A stretch of DNA of 64,000 nucleotides from Novosphingobium sp. (GTDB lineage: Bacteria > Pseudomonadota > Alphaproteobacteria > Sphingomonadales > Sphingomonadaceae), in assembly GCF_030699305.1 (NCBI RefSeq), contig NZ_JAUYNB010000010.1, positions 124,001-188,000 of the forward strand. Reading direction: 5' to 3'. Position numbers and translations under genes: made by a program. The number at the start of each line of letters is the position of its first letter. The first letter of the stretch is position 1. Below are positions 1-8,046 of the stretch, piece after piece. The notes beneath the pieces were generated by a model. The model saw only the letters and a program-made list of their open reading frames with translations, did no database searches and was not told where the DNA came from.

Positions 1-665
1 CTTGCCACCAGGCTTTTCCCGCCGCGCGGGATAATCATGTCGATCAGGCCGGCGGCGGTCAGCATCGCGCCGACAGCCGCGCGGTCTTGCGTGGGGATCA
101 GCTGCACGGCGGCGGCGGGCACTCCGGCGCTGGCCAGACCCTGCACCAGCGCGGCGTGGATCGCGCGGTTGGAATGGACCGCCTCGCTCCCCCCGCGCAG
201 CAGCACCGCGTTGCCGGACCGGACGCACAGCGCGGCGGCATCGGCGGTGACGTTGGGGCGGCTTTCATAGATGATCCCGATCAGCCCGACCGGCACCCGC
301 ACCCGGCGCAGTTCCAGCCCGTTGGGCCGCACCGCTGCATCGATCACCTGCCCGACCGGATCGGGCAAGTCGGCCACCGTATCGACCGCGTCGGCGATCC
401 CCGCCAGCCGGGCAGAATCCAGCCGCAACCGGTCCAGCAGCGCGCCGGTCAGCCCGCGCGCTTCGCCTGCGGCCATGTCCTGCGCATTGGCGGCCAGAAT
501 ATCCGGTTCCGCAGCGCGCAAGGCGGCGGCGGCGGCGTGGAGCGCTGCGGCCTTGGCCGGGGCATCCAGCCGCGCCAGCACGCGCTGGGCGGCGCGGCCC
601 GCTTGCGCAAGTCGGGCAACAAGCGCTTCGGGCGCGTCGGCAGCGGGGGCAATTTCACGGGTCAT
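1..665 (-). CDS. proA: Glutamate-5-semialdehyde dehydrogenase (gamma-glutamyl phosphate reductase), 3' part outside the window
   Basis: This enzyme catalyses the NADPH-dependent reduction of gamma-glutamyl phosphate to glutamate-5-semialdehyde, the second step of proline synthesis, in the cytoplasm. The ORF track misses it because no stop lies in the window. Reading the minus strand from the ATG at 665 gives about 221 codons beginning MTREIAPAADAPEAL. It contains the family signatures VGLIGIIYESRPNVT and LRGGSEAVHSN, and DMIIPRGGK near the window edge. The family is usually about 420 residues, so roughly half is present and the catalytic Cys lies beyond position 1. The start is supported by the typical N-terminal helix. 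It is divergent from the M23 peptidase gene. Confidence 0.95.
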   Translation of the reverse strand, partial: MTREIAPAADAPEALVARLAQAGRAAQRVLARLDAPAKAAALHAAAAALRAAEPDILAANAQDMAAGEARGLTGALLDRLRLDSARLAGIADAVDTVADLPDPVGQVIDAAVRPNGLELRRVRVPVGLIGIIYESRPNVTADAAALCVRSGNAVLLRGGSEAVHSNRAIHAALVQGLASAGVPAAAVQLIPTQDRAAVGAMLTAAGLIDMIIPRGGKSLVA

Positions 666-881
666 CAGGTCCGCGCGCCTAGCACTTCCCCCTGCCCCTG
701 TCACCGCCTCCGCCGATTCGCCGCAATCCTTTGCAACGCGATTACGGGCCAATTCGTAAGCAACCCGAACGATTCGTCGCGCGAGGCCTTCGGTTCGGCG
801 ACTCCAACGGTAAACGGATTCGCCAGTCCTGCTTGCACCTGCTAGCGGGCGCCCAGCTGAAAACAGTTTTCCGGGGTCGTC

Positions 882-2045
882 TTGCAAAAATTGAGCGTTG
901 GCGGTTTCGGGGATCGCCTGCGGACATGGTTTCCGGATCGCGAATTTTTCATGCGATCACAGGGACAGGTTCGCTTCATCAAGGTTTCATCGCGGGTCCA
1001 GATGATCGGCGCAGGCGTAACCGCCGCGCTGCTGGCAGTGTGGGTGCTTTCCATGGCCGGAATGGCCGTGTCGCAGTACTTCGCCGCGCGCGACCGGCTG
1101 TCGCTGCTGAACCGTGAGGCGCAGGTCGCCACCGCCGAAAGCCGCGTTTCCGAATACCGCGATGACATCAAGGGTGTCGCTACCGACCTCGAAAAGCGCC
1201 AGGAATTCCTGGAAAAGATGGCAGAGGCGCACCTGGGCGACCTGCCGGAAGACAGCAAGACCGGCGAAACCGTGTCCGATTCGTCGGGCGAAGCGGCGAA
1301 GACCGTAAACAAGGTCAGCTCGATGATCCCCGAAGCCGGCGCGCTTGCCCGGATCGAGGCGCGCCAGCTGGCCTTCACCGAACGGCTCACGCGCGCCGCC
1401 GATCGGCGGTCCGCCATCGCCGAAAGCAAGATCAAGCGCCTCGGCCTCAACCCCGGCACGCTGCTCGCCTCGGTCGATGATCGCAGCGCGATGGGCGGCC
1501 CCTTCATTGCGCTGGCCACGGCCCGCAAAGGCGGGATCGACCCGCGCTTTGAACGGCTCGGCGTCAGCCTGGCGCGGATGGACGCGCTCGAACGCGGCCT
1601 TGCCGGAATCCCGCAAGTCCTGCCCGCTGCGCTGGAATTTGTCTCGTCCGGGTTCGGCTACCGCGCCGATCCGTTCGGCGGCGGCGCAGCGTTTCATGCC
1701 GGGCTGGATTTCAAAGGCCCGATCGGTGCGCCGATCTATGCCGCCGCAGACGGCACCATCAGCTTCGTCGGCGTGAAGTCGGGCTATGGCAACTGCGTGG
1801 AGATCGACCACGGTAATGGCCTGACTACCCGCTATGCCCATATGTCGCGCTTTGCCGCGCGGGTCGGCCAGCCGGTCGAGGCTGGGGCCGTGATCGGCGC
1901 CATCGGCAACACCGGGCGGTCCACCGGGCCGCATCTCCATTTCGAAGTGCGGATGCACGACCGTCCGCTCAACCCGCGTCCTTTCCTTGAGGCTGCCGCA
2001 AATGTTTTCCAAAAACCGCGCGCCGTCGCGCCCGGCGGGCAATAG
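882..2045 (+). CDS. M23 family metallopeptidase (murein endopeptidase), membrane-anchored
   Basis: Predicted peptidoglycan endopeptidase acting in the periplasm. A hydrophobic segment (about residues 42-66) follows a basic N-terminus and should anchor it in the inner membrane. A helical, probably coiled-coil stretch (about residues 70-200) links this to a C-terminal LytM/M23 domain. The zinc motif is visible as H272 and D276 (HAGLD) and HLH at 351-353. The ORF starts at TTG 882. An in-frame ATG at 951 is the alternative, but the residues before it (WFPDREFFMRSQGQVRF) resemble N-termini of sphingomonad M23 proteins as I recall them. The 3' end overlaps the bactofilin gene by 44 bp, suggesting coupled expression. 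M23-bactofilin pairs are known in cell-shape control. Confidence 0.9.
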   Translation: MQKLSVGGFGDRLRTWFPDREFFMRSQGQVRFIKVSSRVQMIGAGVTAALLAVWVLSMAGMAVSQYFAARDRLSLLNREAQVATAESRVSEYRDDIKGVATDLEKRQEFLEKMAEAHLGDLPEDSKTGETVSDSSGEAAKTVNKVSSMIPEAGALARIEARQLAFTERLTRAADRRSAIAESKIKRLGLNPGTLLASVDDRSAMGGPFIALATARKGGIDPRFERLGVSLARMDALERGLAGIPQVLPAALEFVSSGFGYRADPFGGGAAFHAGLDFKGPIGAPIYAAADGTISFVGVKSGYGNCVEIDHGNGLTTRYAHMSRFAARVGQPVEAGAVIGAIGNTGRSTGPHLHFEVRMHDRPLNPRPFLEAAANVFQKPRAVAPGGQ

Positions 2046-2421
2046 TCCCGTGGCTGGCTCCACCTTCTCCGTATTCGGAGCCGATATCCGGATCACCGGC
2101 GATGTCGCCGCTTCGGCCGACCTCCACGTCGATGGCCGGATTGAGGGCGACGTGACCTGCACGTCACTGGTCCAGGGCGAAGCGAGCGAGATCGTCGGCG
2201 CGGTCAGAGCCGAAACCGCCCGCCTCGCAGGTGTGATCCGCGGCACGATCAGCGTGCGCGACCTGGTGGTGCTCAAATCCGCCCGCATCCACGGCGATGT
2301 CCACTACGATTCGCTGACCATCGAACAAGGCGCCCAGGTCGAAGGCCGCTTCGCCCCGCGCGGCGCGAACGACCCCAGCGTGGCCGCTGGCGTCGAGGCA
2401 CTGCTGGTGGCCGCGGAGTAA
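2002..2421 (+). CDS. Bactofilin family protein (DUF583 polymer-forming cytoskeletal protein)
   Basis: Bactofilins form nucleotide-independent filaments of a right-handed beta-helix and often position peptidoglycan enzymes. The 139-residue product has a short disordered N-terminus followed by FGADIRITGDV and a run of beta-helix rungs such as HVDGRIEGDV, GVIRGTISVRDLVVLKSARIHGDV and LTIEQGAQVEGRF. The ATG at 2002 is preferred over the upstream TTG at 1987 because bactofilin N-termini are short. The start lies inside the 3' end of the M23 peptidase gene, implying translational coupling and a shared role in wall or shape control. Confidence 0.92.
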   Translation: MFSKNRAPSRPAGNSPVAGSTFSVFGADIRITGDVAASADLHVDGRIEGDVTCTSLVQGEASEIVGAVRAETARLAGVIRGTISVRDLVVLKSARIHGDVHYDSLTIEQGAQVEGRFAPRGANDPSVAAGVEALLVAAE

Positions 2422-2459
2422 CCCGGCGGTCGTCGGAGCGCGGCCAACACCTCCGCTGC

Positions 2460-2756
2460 TCACTCGTGACCGGCCGGAACAATATCCGTTTCTGAAAACA
2501 GATACGTCTTCAGTTGCAGTGCAAATTCACTGCTGTTGCGGCGGAGCCATTCGATCAGCATCGCGGCGTGCTCGATCTCTTCGCGCATATTGTGCAACAG
2601 CACCGCGCGCAGGGCGGCATCCTCGCAGTCGTCGGCGCGCTGGGCATACCAGTCGGCCGCTTCCAGCTCTTCCATCAGCGATGTGATCGCCTGATGCAGG
2701 GCGTAAGTATTGCCGGACAAGCGTTCGCGCGGAACGTGTAAGCCTTCACTGGACAT
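2460..2756 (-). CDS. Encapsulated-ferritin-like protein (EncFtn family), no encapsulin beside it
   Basis: Short ferroxidase-type four-helix protein (98 aa). The motifs SLMEELEAADWY and EEIEHA match the EncFtn family of iron-oxidising encapsulin cargo. E29, E30, E32, W36, Y37, E60 and H63 are at a constant offset of two from the Rhodospirillum rubrum EncFtn di-iron and metal-entry residues (E31, E32, E34, W38, Y39, E62, H65), numbering recalled from the literature. The chain ends about 11 residues after the second helix region (TYLFSETDIVPAGHE) and lacks the C-terminal encapsulation peptide typical of cargo. No encapsulin shell gene is in the window. It follows sodB by 36 bp on the same strand, suggesting an iron/oxidative-stress operon. 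Confidence 0.85.
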   Translation of the reverse strand: MSSEGLHVPRERLSGNTYALHQAITSLMEELEAADWYAQRADDCEDAALRAVLLHNMREEIEHAAMLIEWLRRNSSEFALQLKTYLFSETDIVPAGHE

Positions 2757-2792
2757 GCAATTCCCTTTCAGTTTGCGGTATCTCTGTTCGGT

Positions 2793-3416
2793 CTAGGAAT
2801 CCTGCCAGGCCTGATCGCCGCGTGACACGCCCGCGCCGTCCAGATTGAGCGCGGCAAAATCCCAGTTCAGGTGGTGGTCCAGCACGGCATCGAGGTAGCG
2901 GGGCCGGGCATTGCGGTAATCGATGTAATAGGCATGTTCCCAGACATCGACCGCCAGCAGGGGCTGCATCCCCTTGTGCGCGGCGGGCGTTTCCCCGTCA
3001 TGCGACGTCGTGATCGTGAGCGCGCCCTGGTCCAGCATCAGCCAGGCCCAGCCGCTGCCAAAGTGACCGGCGGCCTGTTCCCCCAGATCCTTGAGCAAGG
3101 CTTCGGTCGATCCGAACCCGGCGCTGATCAGGTCCGCCAGTTCACCGGACGGCTGTTGGGTATCGGGCGACAGGCTCTGCCACAGAAAGTTGTGGTTCCA
3201 CAGCTGGCAGGCATTGTTGAACAAGGCCCCCGGTCCGGCCACGCCGATCAGATCGACCAGCGATTGTCCGCCCAGTCCGTTCGAGGTGGCCAGTTCGTTG
3301 GTCTTGTCGACGTAGGCCTGATGGTGCTTGCCGTGGTGATACTCCAGCGTTTCCGCCGAGATCTGCGGCGTCAGGGCATTGCGCGCAAACGGCAGCGGTG
3401 ACAGGACATAGGGCAT
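2793..3416 (-). CDS. sodB: Superoxide dismutase, Fe/Mn family
   Basis: Dismutates superoxide to hydrogen peroxide and oxygen in the cytoplasm. The 207-residue product shows the family pattern throughout. LPFARNALTPQISAETLEYHHGKHH carries metal ligand H27, NHNFLW carries the second His, and DVWEHAYYIDY carries the Asp and third His ligands. The overall pattern resembles bacterial FeSOD (SodB), but metal choice between Fe and Mn cannot be settled by eye. It lies directly upstream of the EncFtn-like gene (36-bp gap, same strand). Co-transcription would link peroxide generation with iron oxidation. Its start is well defined by alignment to the family (MPYVLSPLPFARNAL). Confidence 0.96.
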   Translation of the reverse strand: MPYVLSPLPFARNALTPQISAETLEYHHGKHHQAYVDKTNELATSNGLGGQSLVDLIGVAGPGALFNNACQLWNHNFLWQSLSPDTQQPSGELADLISAGFGSTEALLKDLGEQAAGHFGSGWAWLMLDQGALTITTSHDGETPAAHKGMQPLLAVDVWEHAYYIDYRNARPRYLDAVLDHHLNWDFAALNLDGAGVSRGDQAWQDS

Positions 3417-3548
3417 GCAGCAGTTCCTTTGACCCGGGAAGGATCAAGCAGAGAACGCACCATCAGGCCGATTGTTTCATCCGGGCGGAGACGCCTGCAC
3501 CCGCCCGCAAGGCTTGCACGGAGCGCGCGGGCGCGCCAAGAGGCCGGA

Positions 3549-4022
3549 ATGCGGATTGCCCTGTTTGAACCGGAAATTGCTGGCAACGTCGGGGCCGTGC
3601 TGCGCCTTGGCGCGTGTCTTGGGGCCGGGGTGGACCTGATCGAGCCGCTGGGCTTTGCATGGGATGATCGGCGCGTGCGCCGGGCGGCGATGGATTATAT
3701 CGATCATGTCGCCATTGCCCGCCATGCCGATTTTGCCGCGTTCAGGGCGGCAATCGGGGCGCGGCGCGTGGTGCTGTTCACCACGAAGAGCACCGGGTCG
3801 GCCTATGCGTTCGACTTCAGGCCGGACGATGTGCTGCTGTTCGGCAAGGAAAGCGCGGGCGTGCCGCCGGAAATCGCGGCGGTCTGTGACGCGCGGGTCT
3901 GCATTCCCATGGTCCGTCAGGTGCGCTCGATGAATCTGGCCACGTCGGCAGCGCTCGCGCTGGGCGAGGCCTTGCGCCAGACCGCAGCTTTGCCGGAGTG
4001 GCCACCAGAACCGGCCAGCTGA
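3549..4022 (+). CDS. trmL: tRNA (cytidine(34)-2'-O)-methyltransferase, SpoU/TrmL type
   Basis: Predicted SPOUT-fold methyltransferase that modifies the wobble base of tRNA-Leu isoacceptors. The 157-residue protein begins MRIALFEPEIAGNVGAVLRLGA, the usual TrmL opening. It ends with the knotted SAM-binding region (GKESAGVPPE, CIPMVRQVRSMNLATSAALALGEA). The ORF-track start at 3429 would add 40 basic residues not found in the family. The ATG at 3549 has an AGAGG Shine-Dalgarno about 6 nt upstream. Length fits the minimal TrmL form without an N-terminal extension. It is convergent with the acyl-CoA synthetase gene. Confidence 0.9.
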   Translation: MRIALFEPEIAGNVGAVLRLGACLGAGVDLIEPLGFAWDDRRVRRAAMDYIDHVAIARHADFAAFRAAIGARRVVLFTTKSTGSAYAFDFRPDDVLLFGKESAGVPPEIAAVCDARVCIPMVRQVRSMNLATSAALALGEALRQTAALPEWPPEPAS

Positions 4023-4042
4023 ACCGGTCAGCGGCGGGCCGG

Positions 4043-5767
4043 TCAGCCTTCTGCGGCTTTGGCCTCATCCTCAGCCGCAACTTCGGCGCGCAGCGCCTTG
4101 CGGTCCAGCTTGCCGATCATCGTCTTGGGCATGCTTTCGCGCACCACCACGGCCTCGACGCGTTCGTGCTTGCCGATGCGTTCGTTGATCCAGTCGCGCA
4201 GGGCTTCGCCGGTTTCGGCCGCGCCTTCGTTCAGGGTGACGTAGGCGCGCGGGGCTTCGCCGCGATAGGGATCGGGCACGCCGATCACCAGCACTTCCTT
4301 GACCGCCGGGTGGTCCAGCACCACCGCTTCGACCTGGCTGGGGAAGACCTTGAAACCGCCGACCGCGATCATGTCCTTGATCCGGTCAACGATGCGGATG
4401 TAGCCCTGTTCGTCCAGCACCGCGACATCGCCGGTGCGCAGCCATGCGCCGTCGGGGCGCTGCGCAAAGGCGGCGGCGGCGGCTTCGGGGCGGCGCCAGT
4501 AGCCGCGCATCACTTGCGGGCCCTGGATCGCCAGTTCGCCCGGTTCCCCGGCGGGGGCATCACGGGTTGGATCTTCCTTGTCGAGCAGGCGGATCCGGGT
4601 GGCGGGGATCGGCTGGCCGATGGTGCCGGTGCGGTCCTCGCCCTCATAGGGGTTGGTGGAGGCCACGCCCGCCGTTTCGGTAAGACCATACCCTTCGACC
4701 AGCCGCGCGTCGGTGGCGGCCTCGAACTTGTGCTTCAGCGGCCCGGCCAGCGGCGCGCCGCCGGAAATGCAAACCCGCAGCGAGGAAAAATCGGTCTTCG
4801 CCAACGCGGGATGATCGAGCAGCGCCTGATACATCGTCGGCACGCCGGGCATCGCGGTGGCCTTGACCCGTTGCAGCGTCTTGAGCGCCTGTCCGGCGTC
4901 GAACCGGGGCAGCATCGCAATGCACCCGCCGTTCACCACCGTACGGTTGAGCACGCAGATGTTGGCGAACACGTGGAACAGCGGCAGCACCCCCATGATC
5001 ACGTCGCGGTCACCCCGGCGCGGGTCGATCGCCTCAACCTGGCGGGTGTTGGCGGAAATGTTCTGGTGGGTCAGCATCGCGCCCTTGGGCGTGCCGGTGG
5101 TCCCGCCGGTATATTGCAGCAGCGCCAGATCCTCCAGCGGGTCAAGCTGGACGGGCGCGGGCGCGGCATCGACCAGCGCATCTTCCCAGCGGATCACTTC
5201 CGGGCGGGCGGGAATGCGGGTGAGTGACTTGCGCCCCAGCAGCCGCAGCGCCAGCCCCTTGGCCAGCGGCAGCATTTCTGCGAGCGAGCCGACCACCAGC
5301 CGTTCCAGCCCGGACTGGTCGAGCACGGTCAGCGCGGTCGGCAGCAGCGCGGCGGAATCGATCGTCACCAGCAGCCGCGCGCCCGAATCGGCCACTTGCG
5401 CGGCGAGTTCCTGCACCGTGTAGAGCGGGCTGAAATTGACCACCACCGCGCCTGCCAGCATCGCCCCGTAATAGGCCGAGACATAGATCGGGACGTTGGG
5501 CAGGTAGAGCCCGATACGGTCACCCTTGACCACGCCGAGCCGTTGCAGCCCGGCAGCAAAGGCGCGCGCCTCTTCATGGAGATCGCGGTAGGTGAAACTG
5601 CGCCCCATGAAGTCCACCAGCGGCCGCTCGGCAAAGCGCGCGGCACTGTCGGCGAACATGTCGGTCAGGGTCAGCGGCGCAAAATCCATATCCCACGCGC
5701 AGGGGTGGGCATAGTGGGCCTGCCAGGGGGCAGGCGCGGCGATCAGGGCGGGGGTGTTATCCGTCAT
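4043..5767 (-). CDS. fadD: Long-chain fatty acid--CoA ligase (AMP-forming)
   Basis: Activates fatty acids to acyl-CoA with ATP through an acyl-adenylate, feeding beta-oxidation. The 574-residue product has the complete ANL superfamily motif series: the P-loop-like YTGGTTGTPKG (around residue 220), the core motif GYGLTETAG, the hinge/ribose motif RTGDVAVLDEQGYIRIVDRIKDMI, and a C-terminal lysine segment KTMIGKLDRKALR. The opening WQAHYAHPCAWDM and the length agree with bacterial long-chain ligases. Substrate chain length is inferred from overall similarity only. Two acyl-CoA dehydrogenases are elsewhere in the window but not in the same transcription unit. Confidence 0.9.
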   Translation of the reverse strand: MTDNTPALIAAPAPWQAHYAHPCAWDMDFAPLTLTDMFADSAARFAERPLVDFMGRSFTYRDLHEEARAFAAGLQRLGVVKGDRIGLYLPNVPIYVSAYYGAMLAGAVVVNFSPLYTVQELAAQVADSGARLLVTIDSAALLPTALTVLDQSGLERLVVGSLAEMLPLAKGLALRLLGRKSLTRIPARPEVIRWEDALVDAAPAPVQLDPLEDLALLQYTGGTTGTPKGAMLTHQNISANTRQVEAIDPRRGDRDVIMGVLPLFHVFANICVLNRTVVNGGCIAMLPRFDAGQALKTLQRVKATAMPGVPTMYQALLDHPALAKTDFSSLRVCISGGAPLAGPLKHKFEAATDARLVEGYGLTETAGVASTNPYEGEDRTGTIGQPIPATRIRLLDKEDPTRDAPAGEPGELAIQGPQVMRGYWRRPEAAAAAFAQRPDGAWLRTGDVAVLDEQGYIRIVDRIKDMIAVGGFKVFPSQVEAVVLDHPAVKEVLVIGVPDPYRGEAPRAYVTLNEGAAETGEALRDWINERIGKHERVEAVVVRESMPKTMIGKLDRKALRAEVAAEDEAKAAEG

Positions 5768-5830
5768 GCCTGCAACTTGGCCCTTCCCGCCGGGAAGGGC
5801 AAGCCGGAGCAGTGCGGAAAACGGGCCGAA

Positions 5831-6532
5831 TTACTGGCCTTCGGCGGCCTCGGCAGCGCGCTTTGCCTCAAGCCAGGCGGCGGCTTCGGCTTCCTGCGCG
5901 GCTTCACCGGCCAGCTTGGTCGCGGCGTCGCGTTCGGCGCGCAGTTCCTCGATCAGCGAGGCGCGGTCATCACCCAGGCGCTGGTCGTCACCGGCAGCAT
6001 CGTCCAGCCCGGCCTTCTTCGCGGCCTTGGCCACGATTCCGTCCAGTTCACGCTGGCTGCACAGGCCAAGCGTTACCGGGTCCTTGGGCTGGATGTTGGC
6101 GATGTTCCAGTGGCTGCGATCACGGATCGCGGAGATGGTGTTGCGGGTCGTGCCGATCAGCTTGCCGATCTGCGCGTCCGAGATTTCCGGGTGATGGCGC
6201 AGGATCCAGGCAATGCCATCGGGCTTGTCCTGGCGCTTTGACACCGGGGTATAGCGCGCGCCCTTGGTGCGGCTGACCGTGACCGGGGCTTTCTGCATCT
6301 TCAGCGCATAGCCCGCATCGGCCTGGCCCTTTTCGATTTCGGCCATGTTCAGTTCGCCCGCGCGCACCGGATCGCGCCCGGTATACTTGGACGAGGCGAG
6401 ATCATCGGCCATCGCCTGGACTTCCAGGATATGCAGGCCGCAGAACTCCGAAATCTGTTCAAAGGTCAGCGCGGTGTTGTCGACCAGCCACGAGGCAGTG
6501 GCATGCGGCATCAACGGGGTCGGCTGGGACAC
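5831..6532 (-). CDS. trcR: DUF1013 family cell-cycle transcriptional regulator (TrcR)
   Basis: DUF1013 proteins are alphaproteobacterial regulators annotated as cell-cycle transcriptional regulator TrcR. The 233-residue product has the conserved opening LVDNTALTFEQISEFCGLH and an HTH-like part (DAQIGKLIGTTRNTISAIRDRSHWN). The tail is Ala/Glu-rich and probably coiled-coil. The listed ORF begins much farther upstream at 6619. The GTG at 6532 is preferred because GGAGAG lies about 5 nt before it and the protein then reads MSQPTPLMPHATASWLVDN. An ATG at 6511 is the alternative. A terminator-like hairpin and U-tract sit immediately upstream of the ribosome site. Confidence 0.85.
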   Translation of the reverse strand: MSQPTPLMPHATASWLVDNTALTFEQISEFCGLHILEVQAMADDLASSKYTGRDPVRAGELNMAEIEKGQADAGYALKMQKAPVTVSRTKGARYTPVSKRQDKPDGIAWILRHHPEISDAQIGKLIGTTRNTISAIRDRSHWNIANIQPKDPVTLGLCSQRELDGIVAKAAKKAGLDDAAGDDQRLGDDRASLIEELRAERDAATKLAGEAAQEAEAAAWLEAKRAAEAAEGQ

Positions 6533-6545
6533 GGGTGCTCTCCGT

Positions 6546-6579
6546 TCAAAAAAGAAGGGCCGCCCCTCCCGGAGCGGCC
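6546..6579 (-). terminator. Intrinsic-terminator-like hairpin directly before the trcR start
   Basis: Read on the minus strand, GGCCGCTCC pairs with GGGGCGGCC (one G-T wobble) around the tetraloop GGGA, followed by CTTCTTTTTT. This is a textbook Rho-independent terminator. It lies downstream of the quinone oxidoreductase gene. Its T-tract ends only about 14 nt before the trcR GTG and nearly touches the GGAGAG ribosome site. It is either the terminator of the upstream gene or a leader attenuator of trcR. Confidence 0.8.
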
Positions 6580-6642
6580 ATTTGGGCAGGCATCTAGGCG
6601 GATTCGCCGCGCAGGGCAAGGCTTTCTAAGGCCGCGCTATGC

Positions 6643-7647
6643 TTAGCCAATCGCCAGCACAATCTTGCCGATATGGCTGCCCGCCTCCATCCGCGCGTGG
6701 GCGCCCGCCGCATCGGCCAGCGGGAAGGCCCGGTCCATTACCGGGCGCAGCAGTCCGCTTTCCACCAGCGGCCAGGCCATCCGCGCGATTTCCTGCGCCA
6801 GCAGCGCCTTGAACTGGTTGGAGCGCGGACGCAGCGTCGATCCGGTCAGGCACAGGCGGCGGCGCATCACTTCGGCCATGTTCAGTTCGGCCCGCACTCC
6901 GCCCTGCACCGCGATGGTCACATGGCGGCCATCGTCGGCCAGACATTTGAGATTGCGCATGACGTAATCACCCGCAACCATGTCGAGCACCAGATGCACC
7001 CCCTGACCAGCCGTGATCCGTGCAACTTCCGCGACGAAATCCTGCGCCTTGTAATCAATCGCGTGGTCCGCGCCGATCCGCAGCGCCGCGGCGCACTTGT
7101 CCGCGCCGCCGCAGGTGACGATCACGGTCATCGAAAACAGCTTGCCCAGCATGATTGCCATGCTGCCGATCCCGCTGGTGCCGCCGTGGACGAGGATCGT
7201 CTCCCCCTCTTTCGCCCAACCGCGTTCGAACACGTTGTGCCAGACGGTGAACAGTGTTTCGGGGAGCGCGGCGGCCTGATCCAGCGGCAGGCCAGCCGGC
7301 ACCGGCAGGCAGTGATCCGCCACCGCCACGCAATATTCGGCATAGCCGCCGCCCGAGACGAGCGCGCAGACCTTTTGCCCCAGCAGCGCCGGTTCCACCC
7401 CTGCGCCGAGCGCCGCGACCTCGCCCGCAATTTCCAGTCCCGGAATTGGCGAAGCGCCCGGCGGCGGCGGGTAGAAACCCTGGCGCTGGATCACATCCGG
7501 GCGGTTCACCCCGGCAAACGCAACCCGGACCAGCACCTCGCCCGGTCCCGGCACTGGCACCGGCGCATCGGCCAGCCGGAGCACGTCCGGCCCACCGGGG
7601 GCGTCAAAGCCCGCGAACTTCATGGAATCCGGAAGTATACCAGTCAT
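6643..7647 (-). CDS. NAD(P)H quinone oxidoreductase, zinc-independent MDR family (PIG3/QOR-like)
   Basis: Medium-chain dehydrogenase/reductase that probably uses NADPH to reduce quinones or other activated carbonyls. The product is 334 residues from the ATG at 7647. It has a GroES-like N-terminal domain (GEVLVRVAFAGVNRPDVIQRQGFYPPPPG) and a Rossmann domain with HGGTSGIGSMAIMLGK. The zinc-ligand cysteines of alcohol dehydrogenases are missing, as in the QOR/PIG3 subgroup. The listed start at 7674 adds nine residues that do not look conserved; MTGILPDSMKFAGFDAPGGPDVL is preferred. The real substrate cannot be told from sequence. It is followed by a strong terminator-like hairpin. Confidence 0.85.
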   Translation of the reverse strand: MTGILPDSMKFAGFDAPGGPDVLRLADAPVPVPGPGEVLVRVAFAGVNRPDVIQRQGFYPPPPGASPIPGLEIAGEVAALGAGVEPALLGQKVCALVSGGGYAEYCVAVADHCLPVPAGLPLDQAAALPETLFTVWHNVFERGWAKEGETILVHGGTSGIGSMAIMLGKLFSMTVIVTCGGADKCAAALRIGADHAIDYKAQDFVAEVARITAGQGVHLVLDMVAGDYVMRNLKCLADDGRHVTIAVQGGVRAELNMAEVMRRRLCLTGSTLRPRSNQFKALLAQEIARMAWPLVESGLLRPVMDRAFPLADAAGAHARMEAGSHIGKIVLAIG

Positions 7648-7738
7648 TTGCCAACCCCGTTGCCAAAAAAGCACGCCTGCCTTCCCCTATCCTTTGGCCG
7701 TGTTGACAGCAAGCGGTCCAGCGGTGATTCTGCCGGCA

Positions 7739-7942
7739 ATGGAGAACGATGATCGCCCCCGCCCACGCGGCGATGCCGCCAGCGCCCTCGCCCGCGAAAG
7801 CCTGGACAGCTATTCGCAGGATGAACTGGCTGTGCGCATCAGTTTGCTCGAAGCCGAAATCGCCCGCGTCGCGGCCCACCGCGACAAAGCCGCCGCGCAC
7901 CGCGCGGCGGCCGATGCGCTGTTCGGCGGACCAAAACCATGA
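7739..7942 (+). CDS. DUF1192 family protein
   Basis: Short protein of 67 residues with the DUF1192 pattern: an acidic/basic N-terminus (MENDDRPRPRGDA), then SLDSYSQDELAVRISLLEAEIARV forming a likely coiled coil, and an alanine-rich tail. The family is found in alphaproteobacteria and has no established function. The ATG at 7739 gives the family's usual length; the ORF-track start at 7622 runs through the divergent promoter region of the quinone oxidoreductase gene. It precedes clpA by about 100 bp. Confidence 0.8.
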   Translation: MENDDRPRPRGDAASALARESLDSYSQDELAVRISLLEAEIARVAAHRDKAAAHRAAADALFGGPKP

Positions 7943-7980
7943 TCGCCCCTACCGGTTTGGCGAATAGGTGCCATATAGGT

Positions 7981-7992
7981 CCGGTTAACCGG
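7981..7992. promoter_or_regulatory. 12-bp palindrome upstream of clpA
   Basis: CCGGTTAACCGG is a perfect palindrome 55 bp before the clpA start codon. It contains a GTTAAC core like CtrA half-sites, but no second half-site at proper spacing was seen. Regulatory meaning is only a suggestion. Confidence 0.3.
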
Positions 7993-8046
7993 CCGCGTTC
8001 ATACTCCCCGCTGCTCCCCCGTTCCTCCCGCGTGAAAGCCAGCTAG

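Noticed and set aside
987-2288. 433-aa minus-strand ORF opposite M23/bactofilin
   Set aside because: Antisense of two well-supported genes.
4966-4980. CACGTG-centred sequence in fadD as another parS
   Set aside because: Only the right half matches; the left half has three or more mismatches to GTTTCACGTG.
7703-7731. TTGACA-type promoter before the DUF1192 gene
   Set aside because: TTGACA is present, but no reasonable -10 box lies at 16-18 bp.
7943-8046. clpS upstream of clpA
   Set aside because: The 104-bp spacer is too short for clpS and no ClpS-like ORF is present; clpS may be elsewhere in the genome.
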